Assembly: GCA_022794255.1 (NCBI GenBank) | Contig: JAAWEL010000066.1 | Span: 54,910-118,909, forward strand | DNA length: 64,000 nucleotides | Origin: Lachnospiraceae bacterium | GTDB taxonomy: Bacteria > Bacillota > Clostridia > Lachnospirales > Lachnospiraceae | Direction: 5' to 3' | Shown here: positions 24,421-35,539 of the stretch, piece after piece | Numbering within the stretch: the stretch's first letter is position 1 | How the letters are laid out: every line of letters starts with the position of its first letter | Program-made: the position numbers and the translations under genes | Notes under the pieces: model-generated | Databases searched by the model: none | Seen by the model: only the letters and a program-made list of their open reading frames with translations | What the model was told of the DNA's origin: nothing

Positions 24421-25090
24421 GCTGAAAAAATGGCAGCTGAGTTGCCGTGGGGAAAAGGTGGTCGGCAAGGGAAGATGTTATGGAAATCCGAAGTTTTGTG
24501 AAGGATGTTTTATCCACACATCGGCTGTGGTGGAAGCTAAGCTTTCGGAGGATAGGGATCGGATTTTTCTGACGACCCGTTCGGGAAACCAATATGTGCT
24601 GTTTTTGGGAGAGATGGATGAGGGGGCAAAAGAGATTACCTGGGAGGGAGCGAAGGTGTTGGGGCTAAGCCTTGACCGGGAGAGGTGTCTGAGCCTTTTG
24701 CAGCAGGCGCAGCAAGAGAGAAGGGAGTATCTGGAAGGAATACTGAAACCTTGTGAAATGTATGTAAAGCTTAACGGAGCATTGATGACAGCGGAAGCCT
24801 ATTACCGGACAGAGCAGGGAGAGCTCTTAGAGCTGGAGGCAGGATGCCATGTGGGAATGTTTACGGACAGTGTTTTAGTCGGTGGTTTTGGATGGAACCA
24901 GAAGAAATGTTCCTGTGAGTGGCGATACATGATTTGCGGCAGTGGTATCTCTTGTTATTTTTGGGATGGGGAACTGGATGCGGTCAGGATATTCAATGAA
25001 GGTCAGGATTTTATTGCAGAGGATTCTGGAAGGAAGATTCTCTGCAAAGAAAAGGAAATTACAGTATTAAACAGGAAAGAAAGGCTGTGA
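24407..25090 (+). CDS. Unrecognised protein with N-terminal Cys residues
   Basis: 227 residues, soluble, no family recognised. Near the N-terminus GRCYGNPKFCEGCFIHTS contains three closely spaced Cys and a His that could form a metal site. A beta-rich middle follows (DRIFLTTRSGNQYVLFLGEM) and then a Trp/Cys-containing region (GFGWNQKKCSCEWRYMICGS). It overlaps the phosphoesterase gene by 14 nt, indicating coupled translation; GGAGG lies 11 nt before the ATG. The content does not suggest an enzyme class. Confidence 0.65.
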   Translation: MGMYELKKWQLSCRGEKVVGKGRCYGNPKFCEGCFIHTSAVVEAKLSEDRDRIFLTTRSGNQYVLFLGEMDEGAKEITWEGAKVLGLSLDRERCLSLLQQAQQERREYLEGILKPCEMYVKLNGALMTAEAYYRTEQGELLELEAGCHVGMFTDSVLVGGFGWNQKKCSCEWRYMICGSGISCYFWDGELDAVRIFNEGQDFIAEDSGRKILCKEKEITVLNRKERL

Positions 25091-25132
25091 AACAGTGTTT
25101 CACAATTGAAATTGCAGAAGGAGGGTTTGATT

Positions 25133-25471
25133 GTGGAAGAAAAAATTTACGGATTTTTTACTAAGGGAGAATCGGAAGGAGAGTGGGATGTAACCATCGT
25201 GCTGCCCGAGGATATGGCAGATTTTTTCTGTGTGGAAAGTCAGTGGGACATGACTCTGGAAACAAAAGAGGATTTGAAATGGGCAGCGATTGAGAAAATC
25301 AAGGAAGAAGCGGGGGAAGAAACGGATTGGGAACTGTACGACCGATTTTGCGAGTATTTGGAGGATGAGAAGAACTGGGAGGGAGATGTGGAGGAGGGAG
25401 AGATTTTGGAAGGCCGGGAGGCAGCCGAATGGCTTATAAGTAGAAACAGGCCGGCGAAAGAACGGAATTGA
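25133..25471 (+). CDS. Small acidic unrecognised protein
   Basis: 112 residues, strongly acidic with many Glu/Asp/Trp (WDVTIVLPEDMADFFCVES, EEAGEETDWELYDRFCEYL). Soluble, no known domain. The GTG at 25133 is preferred over an upstream in-frame TTG because AAGGAGG sits 9 nt before it. The next gene follows after 15 nt. Acidic proteins of this size in such clusters can be immunity proteins or DNA mimics, but nothing direct supports either. Confidence 0.6.
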   Translation: MEEKIYGFFTKGESEGEWDVTIVLPEDMADFFCVESQWDMTLETKEDLKWAAIEKIKEEAGEETDWELYDRFCEYLEDEKNWEGDVEEGEILEGREAAEWLISRNRPAKERN

Positions 25472-25486
25472 AAGGAAGGAAGAACT

Positions 25487-26257
25487 ATGAGGGGAACTAC
25501 AGATTATAATATGGAAGCCTATGACTGGTGTGTTCCTTTGTCTGAGCTGGTGGGTAAAATTATTGTGAAATTGGAGCAAGTCAATGACTGGAGTGAGCTG
25601 CGGTTTTTCTGCAGTGACGGAACGGTCTATGCCCTTTACCATATTCAGGAATGTTGTGAAAATGTGTATTTGGAGGATGTAAACGGGGAGCTTTCCTGGC
25701 TTTTGGACACGCCGGTTCTCATGGCAGACGAGGTGCAGGGGGATACAGGAACTGATGAGGAGTATGACACAAGATATCGGTGGACCTTTTACCGCTTTGC
25801 CACCAGGAAGGGGTATGTGGATCTGCGTTTTTTGGGGTTCAGCAACGGCTATTATTCGGAGAAGATGGATTTTATCCGGATTCCGGAAGAAGCTGTGACA
25901 AAGCAGGGATGGATTCAGACATATGAGCTGGAGCGTGGGGAGGAGCAAATGGAGGCAGAGTCTGAAAATACGGTTTGCTGTCAGTTTGACCGTTGGGAAG
26001 GTGTTGCGATTCGGATGCCCCAATGGGTGCAGGAGTATGGATTCTGGCTGGAGTATCATATCGATCTGGAAGATATAACAGCAAAAAGGGAGCCTGATCA
26101 GGAAATGAAGAAATCCGTATTAAAGGAATGGTTGGATCAGTTGTTTTTTCCGGCACAAAGCGAGGGCTTGATCCGGGACTGGAAGAAACGGGAAGAATTT
26201 CTGGAAAGAATCCGGGCTTGCAGCTGTAAACTGGAAAAAATGTCAGAGGAGGAGTAA
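25487..26257 (+). CDS. DUF7448-like domain protein
   Basis: 256 residues. The N-terminal half matches the DUF7448 plan: LVGKIIVKLEQVNDWSELRF, a strand with DGTVYALYHIQECCENVYLE, then WTFYRFATRKGYVDLRF and FSNGYYSEKMDF. Proteins with this domain are common in phages and Firmicutes, without known function. The C-terminal half (about 155-256) is different, with WVQEYGFWLEYHIDLEDI and a helical tail, and is not recognised. AAGGAAGGA precedes the ATG. Next gene starts 5 nt after the stop. Confidence 0.72.
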   Translation: MRGTTDYNMEAYDWCVPLSELVGKIIVKLEQVNDWSELRFFCSDGTVYALYHIQECCENVYLEDVNGELSWLLDTPVLMADEVQGDTGTDEEYDTRYRWTFYRFATRKGYVDLRFLGFSNGYYSEKMDFIRIPEEAVTKQGWIQTYELERGEEQMEAESENTVCCQFDRWEGVAIRMPQWVQEYGFWLEYHIDLEDITAKREPDQEMKKSVLKEWLDQLFFPAQSEGLIRDWKKREEFLERIRACSCKLEKMSEEE

Positions 26258-26262
26258 GAAGG

Positions 26263-27216
26263 ATGGAGGAGGAGCGGGGAATCTATCTGGAGGACTGGAA
26301 GGTTCGTTTGGAGGAGACGGATAGAGGAAGATCGGTTATCATGCGAATCGCCGGCCGGGATAAAATGGAAAACTGGATTCAGTCATCGCCGGTTAAAAAG
26401 GTCTGTCTGACCTTTTATGGATGGCAGGTGTTTACAGGGGAGCCGGAGGAGAAGTATCTTTTAAGACCGAACAACAGGCTGTTTCGAGGAGAGAGAGGGC
26501 TGTGGGGGAGTTTGCGGGAGGATTGGTCCTTGCTGGCTGAAAGGCTTCCGGAAAAGCTTCATATTTTTGCCCGGCTGTGGGAGGATTTTCCAAAACTATG
26601 TCTGGAGGATCCAAAGATGGACAGGGAAGATCTGAAAGCCTGGTGCAGGCGCTACCGGATTGGAATGGATTTTCAGACCTTATATCTTTATGTAATCTGT
26701 CTGGAAATGTGTCGGGATAAAATCCTGTGGGAGGAGGAACGACTTTACCTGAAAAGATGTCAGCGTATGAAAGAAATAAAGGATGAAGGAATGTTTTTGT
26801 GCTTTAACAAAGACTACCCATATTGCTACGATAGGCTTTACGGTGATTTTGGCAACATTACAACTGGGTGGGAGTATAAATATATCTCCCAGGAAATCAC
26901 CATGTCCGGTCCTGGGCAGATCCATGTCCGGGCGAGCTGTGAATGTTATGGATTTCCCAGAATAAATCATATGGTTATTTCTTATAATCTGTCCGGAGAG
27001 AATCGCATAGAGCTGACAAGGGCCTTTTGCAGATGGGAGTTTTTGAAAAAAGTCATTCATTGGAGTCCGGAGAAGAAAAAGCTTCCGGACTGGTTTCTGG
27101 ACGGGGAGCTTTTTCTTGTGAACACCGGGGAGAGTGCTTTGTATATAAGCGGAATTGCCGGGGAGAGGATGCTAGAGCAGGGGGATGCGATGCGGATTCA
27201 AATGGAGGAAGGGTGA
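26263..27216 (+). CDS. Unrecognised Trp/Glu-rich protein
   Basis: 317 residues, soluble, no family recognised. The N-terminal part is strand-rich (RSVIMRIAGRDKMENW, KVCLTFYGWQVF) and the middle helical with an acidic face (EDFPKLCLEDPKMDREDLKAW). Later IHVRASCECYGFPRINHMVI suggests another beta region. It begins 5 nt after the preceding stop, with GTAAGAAGG before the ATG, so it is co-transcribed with the DUF7448-like gene. Confidence 0.65.
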   Translation: MEEERGIYLEDWKVRLEETDRGRSVIMRIAGRDKMENWIQSSPVKKVCLTFYGWQVFTGEPEEKYLLRPNNRLFRGERGLWGSLREDWSLLAERLPEKLHIFARLWEDFPKLCLEDPKMDREDLKAWCRRYRIGMDFQTLYLYVICLEMCRDKILWEEERLYLKRCQRMKEIKDEGMFLCFNKDYPYCYDRLYGDFGNITTGWEYKYISQEITMSGPGQIHVRASCECYGFPRINHMVISYNLSGENRIELTRAFCRWEFLKKVIHWSPEKKKLPDWFLDGELFLVNTGESALYISGIAGERMLEQGDAMRIQMEEG

Positions 27217-27230
27217 AGGAGGGAGAAGAA

Positions 27231-27974
27231 ATGATATTTGTCACCGGAGATTGCCATGGGGATTATAAACGGTTTTCTTCCAGGACATTTCCCTGGCAGA
27301 GGGAGATGGACCGGAGCGATGTGGTGATTGTGGCAGGGGATTTCGGATATTGGGATCGTTCTCCGGAGCAGGAGTACTGGATGAGGTGGCTGGCGGCGAA
27401 GGACTTTACGATCACTTTTGTGGACGGAAACCATGAAAATTATGATATGCTGGCTGAGCTTCCGGTGGAGTACTGGAACGGAGGAAAGGTTCAGTTTATC
27501 CAGGAGAATGTGATTCATCTGATGCGGGGACAGATGTATCTGATCCAGGGAAAACGATTTTTCACCTTTGGCGGGGCCCGCTCTCACGATATTCGTGACG
27601 GGATTTTGGAGGCAGATGACCCGAAGCTGCGGGAAAAGGTGCGGGCTTTAGAGCAGGAAGGAGCTCTGTATAGGATCAACCATCTGTCCTGGTGGAAGGA
27701 AGAAATGCCGAGAGAGGAAGAGTATGATGAGGGGCGGCAGTGCATGGAGGAGAACGGCTGGTCATGTGACTATGTGATCAGCCATTGTGCTCCTTCCAGC
27801 ATTCAGGCCTTGCTTTCCTTAGGAGAGTATAAACCGGATGAGCTGACGAAATATCTGGAGGAAATCCGGAGCCGCTGCCAGTATAAGCGGTGGTTTTTTG
27901 GTCATTACCACAAAGATGAACCGGTGGATGAAAAGCATGAGTTATTGTATCATCAGATTTTGCGGATTGTCTGA
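27231..27974 (+). CDS. Metallophosphoesterase of the phage/Firmicute type
   Basis: 247 residues, calcineurin-like. Metal and catalytic motifs: VTGDCHGDY (D-x-H), VAGDFGYWDR (GDxG), VDGNHENYDM (GNHE), ISHCAPSS (H) and FGHYHKDE (GHxH). This set is typical of the large group of Firmicute and prophage phosphoesterases near MazG-like or hypothetical genes. The ATG at 27231 follows AAGGAGGGAG; an in-frame frame upstream overlaps the preceding gene and is not used. It is the last gene of the run and faces the GPH symporter gene across a strong hairpin. Confidence 0.9.
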   Translation: MIFVTGDCHGDYKRFSSRTFPWQREMDRSDVVIVAGDFGYWDRSPEQEYWMRWLAAKDFTITFVDGNHENYDMLAELPVEYWNGGKVQFIQENVIHLMRGQMYLIQGKRFFTFGGARSHDIRDGILEADDPKLREKVRALEQEGALYRINHLSWWKEEMPREEEYDEGRQCMEENGWSCDYVISHCAPSSIQALLSLGEYKPDELTKYLEEIRSRCQYKRWFFGHYHKDEPVDEKHELLYHQILRIV

Positions 27975-27996
27975 ATGATCCATTCAGCCTTTTAAT

Positions 27997-28033
27997 GAAG
28001 CAGGCGGCGGGCAATTTGCCAGCCGCCTGCTTC
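27997..28033. terminator. Bidirectional terminator between convergent genes
   Basis: GAAGCAGGCGGC (27997-28008) pairs perfectly with GCCGCCTGCTTC (28022-28033), a 12-bp stem. On the minus strand it is followed by ATTAAAAGG; on the plus strand by TTAAG. It separates the phosphoesterase and symporter genes. Confidence 0.8.
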
Positions 28034-28057
28034 TTAAGCTCCCCGCCCATTTACGCC

Positions 28058-29431
28058 TCAGGAAGCCTTTTTCCCCTTTTCCAGCTTAAGCTTTGCATTG
28101 GCCTCCTCCACATTCATCTGGGAAAGCACCAGCATAATCACCACGTTAATGACCAGGGGAAGCCACAGATACATTATATACAACATGCGAATGCAGGAAT
28201 CTGGCTGAACCGCAAGCCTGCCGTCAAATTTACTGAGTTCCAAGAGCCACCCGGCAATGGCTGTGCCAAGTCCGCCCCCGAGCTTTACCCCCAGGGAAGT
28301 GCAGGAATACATGGTTCCGTCCACCCGTTTTCCTTTGGTCAGAAGGGTATACTCAGAGCAGGAAGCGATCACTGCATTCATATCCCCCTGCCATGGCCCT
28401 TGCCCCAGGGCAGCCAGAGCTGTAAACAATAACATGAATTGCACGCTTCCCATATAACCGGCCACTACCACAAGTGCCCTGCCAATCACGGCAATCATAT
28501 ACCCTCTCAGGTTCAGCTTGTACATACCATTCCATCTGCCCACCAGAGTGGGGGTGAAAATCAATGCGATGATTAAAGGGATATTGACTGCCCACGAGAA
28601 TACCCCATAGAGATTCTCATTTTTTAACACATAGGTCATATAGTAGATTCCGGCATTGATCATTGCACCATACAGCTGCTGCAAAATATAAACGCCACAG
28701 ATCATCAGGTAGAATTTGTTGGAGACAAGAAGCCTTAGTGCCTCTGCCAAGCCGTATTTCTCCCCTTCCGGATTGTCCTCCTTTTTGCTGTTCAGCTCTT
28801 CCTGAGAGAGCTCCTTTACAGAAAAGGTGGAAATCGTGTTGATTATAAGGCCGATCACAGAATAGATAATCGCCACGGTTCTCCAGGCTGCGGCGCCTCC
28901 GCCGCATCTTGCCACCAGGCCAATGGTAATGGACTGGATGAGCAGGCTGGTGGAAAATGCAAAGATAAACCGGTAGGAGCCCATCTGCACCCGTTCCTTG
29001 CTGTTCTTGGTCACAAGAGAGGTAAGAGCGGAATAGGCAATATTATTAGCTGTGTAAAACACACCGTTTAACAGGGTGTAAGCGATAAAGAACCATGTAT
29101 ATTGAGCTGCGGCTTCCCAGTCCGTGGGAACTGCGAAGATTGCAGCCAGTGTGACAGCACAGCCAATATAGCCATACAGCATCCAGGGCCTTGCCTTCCC
29201 CAGCTTTGAATGAGTTTTATCGATCATAGAGCCGAAAAAAATATCCGTGAAACCGTCAAATAATTTTGAAACTGCGATTAAGGTACCTACAATACCTGCC
29301 GACAGGCCGATGGTATTGGTCAGATAGATCATGACAAAGGATGACAGAAACGCATACACCACATTTCCTGCAATATCTCCGGAACCGTATCCTACTTTGT
29401 TATACCATTTTAAATATGTCCTTTCTTCCAT
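28058..29431 (-). CDS. GPH-family glycoside-cation symporter
   Basis: A 457-residue membrane carrier of the glycoside-pentoside-hexuronide (MFS-like) family with about twelve transmembrane segments. Family motifs are VGYGSGDIAGNVVYAF at the start, DGFTDIFFGSMIDKTHSKLG after helix 2 and the ARPWMLYG loop. It couples galactoside or glucuronide entry to Na+ or H+. It lies 131 bp downstream of the LacZ-type beta-galactosidase gene on the same strand, which suggests a beta-galactoside (lactose-like) substrate. Unlike lactose symporters of streptococci it has no C-terminal EIIA domain. AGGGGGT precedes the ATG. Confidence 0.9.
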   Translation of the reverse strand: MEERTYLKWYNKVGYGSGDIAGNVVYAFLSSFVMIYLTNTIGLSAGIVGTLIAVSKLFDGFTDIFFGSMIDKTHSKLGKARPWMLYGYIGCAVTLAAIFAVPTDWEAAAQYTWFFIAYTLLNGVFYTANNIAYSALTSLVTKNSKERVQMGSYRFIFAFSTSLLIQSITIGLVARCGGGAAAWRTVAIIYSVIGLIINTISTFSVKELSQEELNSKKEDNPEGEKYGLAEALRLLVSNKFYLMICGVYILQQLYGAMINAGIYYMTYVLKNENLYGVFSWAVNIPLIIALIFTPTLVGRWNGMYKLNLRGYMIAVIGRALVVVAGYMGSVQFMLLFTALAALGQGPWQGDMNAVIASCSEYTLLTKGKRVDGTMYSCTSLGVKLGGGLGTAIAGWLLELSKFDGRLAVQPDSCIRMLYIMYLWLPLVINVVIMLVLSQMNVEEANAKLKLEKGKKAS

Positions 29432-29562
29432 AAAGAATACCCCCTAATAAGATTTTGGTTGACAGTTACTCTTTATGCTTTCAGACACTCCATCTCCGGA
29501 TTTTTGCATGCTTGAATATCTAAAAGCTGGCGAATCCAATCAACTGTGAAAAGCGGATTGGG

Positions 29563-32769
<3,207 letters not shown>

Positions 32770-32773
32770 TCAA

Positions 32774-33640
32774 ATGTATATGAATCTTGCCTATCTTAAC
32801 AATTCCCTTGTAGACTTTAAGGATAAGTCAAAGCCTTTGATTGTAGGGAGCTGCGGCACTTATCGCCTCTATTCACGGCCAAAGCTGCCGACCTACCGGC
32901 CCAGGGGAAGACTGGATTTTCAGATTCTTTACGTATGTGCCGGTGCTGCACATTTTCATTTTGATAATATAGAAAATGATACGGTTGTCACCGCCGGCCA
33001 TATGGTCATCTACAGACCGAAGGAGCTTCAGAAATATGAATATTATGGGACGGACCAGACGCAGGTGTACTGGGTCCATTTCACAGGCAGCAATGTAAAG
33101 AATATTTTAAGAAGCTATGGGATAAAGGATGATATGCGTGTCTTTTATACAGGGACATCCCTGGAGTATGAAAGGATATTTAAACGGATGATATCTGAGA
33201 TGCAGCAGTGTAAGGAGGATTATCAGGAAATGTTAGTTATACTTCTTCGTCATCTTCTGATTCTCGTACACCGGCAGGTTACAAGGGAGCATGTTCTGAA
33301 AAATGAATATCTGGACAATGAGATGGACTTAGCGGCCCAGTACTTTAATGACAACTACAATACGGATCTAAACATTGAAGAATATGCCAATTCCCGCGGC
33401 ATGAGTGTAAGCTGGTTTATCCGCAATTTTAAGGCGTATACGGGCAGTACCCCTCTCCAGTACATTGTCTCCATCCGCATCACAAATGCACAGAGGCTTT
33501 TGGAGACCACTACCTACACAATGACAGAGATCGGACATATTGTAGGGTATGAGAATCCGCTGTATTTCAGCCGTATGTTTCATAAGCAGAAGGGGATTTC
33601 CCCCTCCGGATACAGGAAGAGGACAGGGCATCCGAAATAG
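32774..33640 (+). CDS. AraC-family transcriptional regulator
   Basis: 288 residues. An N-terminal cupin-like ligand domain (about 30-110) has LDFQILYVCAGAAHFHF, TVTAGHMVIYRPKE-like and YYGTDQTQVYWVHFTG, the usual arabinose-binding type. A C-terminal double helix-turn-helix (about 185-285) has LNIEEYANSRGMSVSWFIR and the signature IGHIVGYENPLYFSRMFHKQKGISPSGYRK-like end. The ATG at 32774 follows GGAGGTG. Divergent from lacZ; it probably activates the lacZ-symporter operon on binding a beta-galactoside or its product. Confidence 0.92.
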   Translation: MYMNLAYLNNSLVDFKDKSKPLIVGSCGTYRLYSRPKLPTYRPRGRLDFQILYVCAGAAHFHFDNIENDTVVTAGHMVIYRPKELQKYEYYGTDQTQVYWVHFTGSNVKNILRSYGIKDDMRVFYTGTSLEYERIFKRMISEMQQCKEDYQEMLVILLRHLLILVHRQVTREHVLKNEYLDNEMDLAAQYFNDNYNTDLNIEEYANSRGMSVSWFIRNFKAYTGSTPLQYIVSIRITNAQRLLETTTYTMTEIGHIVGYENPLYFSRMFHKQKGISPSGYRKRTGHPK

Positions 33641-33663
33641 GGAAAGGAAAAAGAAAAAATCTC

Positions 33664-33693
33664 TTGTCAGGCAGATTCATGTTATGCTACAAT
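33664..33693 (+). promoter_or_regulatory. Promoter of the ABC exporter pair
   Basis: TTGTCA (33664-33669), 18-bp spacer, TACAAT (33688-33693), about 55 bp before the start at 33748. Confidence 0.6.
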
Positions 33694-33747
33694 CTTTTGA
33701 GGCAATGCTGCCAAAAATGTTTACAATTAGGAAGCCTGGAGGAAATT

Positions 33748-35538
33748 ATGGGAAAACTGATAAAATACCTGAAGGATTATAAGCTGGAAAGTGTGCTGGG
33801 ACCATTGTTTAAGATGCTAGAGGCCAGCTTTGAGCTTTTTGTGCCTTTGGTAATGGCCCGGATTATTGATGTGGGGATTCGTAATCAGGATGCCTCGTAT
33901 ATTTTAAAGATGGGTGGGATTTTGGTTCTTTTGGGCCTGATTGGTCTGATCTGTTCTCTGACTGCCCAATATTTTGCGGCCAAGGCGGCGGTGGGATTCA
34001 GTACAAGCCTGCGCAATGATTTGTTTGCCCATATTGGACATTTGTCTTACAGTGAACAGGATAAGATCGGTACAGCTACTTTGATTACCCGGATGACCAG
34101 TGATGTGAATCAGGTTCAGTCCGGGCTTAATCTGGCTCTCAGGCTGCTTTTGCGCTCTCCCTTTATCGTGTTCGGCGCCATGATCATGGCCTTTACGGTG
34201 AATGTGAGGGCGGCCATGGTGTTTGTGGTGGCGATCCCGGCTCTCAGCGTTGTGGTGTTTGGGATTATGGGCTTTAGTATGCCTCTATATAAGAAAGTGC
34301 AAAGGCAGCTGGATCAGGTGACTTTGGCTACCAGGGAAAACCTGACGGGAGCGCGGGTCATACGGGCTTTCAACCGGCAGGAAGATGAGATCAGCCGCTT
34401 TGAAAAATCCAATGATCTTCTGGTTAGGTTCCAGATTTTTGTCGGGAAAATATCGGCTCTGATGAATCCGGTTACGTATGTTATCATCAATCTTGCCATT
34501 GTGGCGGTCGTGTGGACAGCAGGAAAGCAGGTGGATGCAGGGATTATCACCCAGGGTGAGACCGTGGCATTGGTCAATTATATGTCACAGATTTTGGTGG
34601 AGCTGATCAAGATGGCGAATCTGATTGTTTCCATCTCCAAGGCGCTGGCCTGTGCCAACCGGATCAGCACGGTTCTGGATGAGAAGAGCAGTATTATGGA
34701 TCCTGCAAAAAAGGGGCAGGAAGAAAAAGAAGAGACAGAGGCAAAGACCACAGGGAAAGAGAGAAAAACAGACATATCCGGGATAAGCCCTGCACCGGAC
34801 AAGGTTCGTTTCTGCCAGGTGGATTTCGCCTACAAGGGGGCAAAGGAGAATGCTCTGACACAGATTGATTTTTCCGTAAAACCGGGGCAGACGATTGGTA
34901 TTATCGGCGGCACCGGCTCCGGAAAATCTTCTCTGGTCAATCTGATCCCCCGGTTCTACGATGTGAGGCAGGGAGCCGTTTTGGTTGACGGCAGAGATGT
35001 GCGGGAATATTCTTTGGAAGAGCTGCGCCATAAGATCGGAGTCGTGCCTCAGAAGGCGGTTCTTTTTAAGGGAACCCTGCGGGAAAATATGCAGTGGGGG
35101 AAAAAGGATGCCACCGATCCGGAGATCTATGAGGCGCTTTCCATGGCTCAGGCCAGAGAGTTTGTAGACAGCAAGGAGAAAGGGCTGGATCTTCCTATTG
35201 AGCAAAATGGAAAGAATTTATCCGGAGGCCAGAGACAGAGGCTGACAATTGCGCGGGCTTTAGTGAAACAGCCGGAGATCCTGATTATGGATGACAGCGC
35301 TTCCGCCCTGGATTTTGCCACAGATGCCAGTCTCAGAAAAGCCATCCGGGAAGGAACCAGGGGGATGACGGTGTTTATCGTGTCTCAGCGGGCCACCACC
35401 ATCCGGAATGCGGATCAGATCCTGGTGCTGGATGACGGCTGTATCGTGGGATGGGGGACTCATAAGGAACTTTTTGAATCTTGTGAGGTTTATCGGGAAA
35501 TCTGCTTGTCTCAGCTTTCCAAAGAGGAGGTGCAATAA
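33748..35538 (+). CDS. ABC exporter half-transporter, subunit 1 (degenerate ATP site)
   Basis: 596 residues: six-helix exporter membrane domain (about 1-310), an unusual charged linker rich in Lys/Glu/Thr (about 335-365), then the ATPase. Walker A is GGTGSGKSSL, signature LSGGQRQRLTIARAL and Walker B LIMDDSASALD, with Asp in place of the catalytic Glu. A non-canonical catalytic residue in one half is typical of heterodimeric exporters (BmrCD, LmrCD, TM287/288). The second half starts 1 nt after the stop. Likely exports drugs or lipids. TGGAGGA precedes the ATG at 33748. Confidence 0.9.
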   Translation: MGKLIKYLKDYKLESVLGPLFKMLEASFELFVPLVMARIIDVGIRNQDASYILKMGGILVLLGLIGLICSLTAQYFAAKAAVGFSTSLRNDLFAHIGHLSYSEQDKIGTATLITRMTSDVNQVQSGLNLALRLLLRSPFIVFGAMIMAFTVNVRAAMVFVVAIPALSVVVFGIMGFSMPLYKKVQRQLDQVTLATRENLTGARVIRAFNRQEDEISRFEKSNDLLVRFQIFVGKISALMNPVTYVIINLAIVAVVWTAGKQVDAGIITQGETVALVNYMSQILVELIKMANLIVSISKALACANRISTVLDEKSSIMDPAKKGQEEKEETEAKTTGKERKTDISGISPAPDKVRFCQVDFAYKGAKENALTQIDFSVKPGQTIGIIGGTGSGKSSLVNLIPRFYDVRQGAVLVDGRDVREYSLEELRHKIGVVPQKAVLFKGTLRENMQWGKKDATDPEIYEALSMAQAREFVDSKEKGLDLPIEQNGKNLSGGQRQRLTIARALVKQPEILIMDDSASALDFATDASLRKAIREGTRGMTVFIVSQRATTIRNADQILVLDDGCIVGWGTHKELFESCEVYREICLSQLSKEEVQ

Positions 35539-35539
35539 G

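Noticed and set aside
25100..26059. 319-codon open frame on the minus strand
   Set aside because: Lies fully opposite two well-supported plus-strand genes with good ribosome-binding sites; composition is that of a shadow frame (His/Pro/Leu/Phe-rich) and no domain is seen.
14282..27974. Prophage or integrative element
   Set aside because: No integrase, terminase, capsid, tail, relaxase or transposase is found; only a tRNA-like element and hypothetical genes. Called an accessory island instead.
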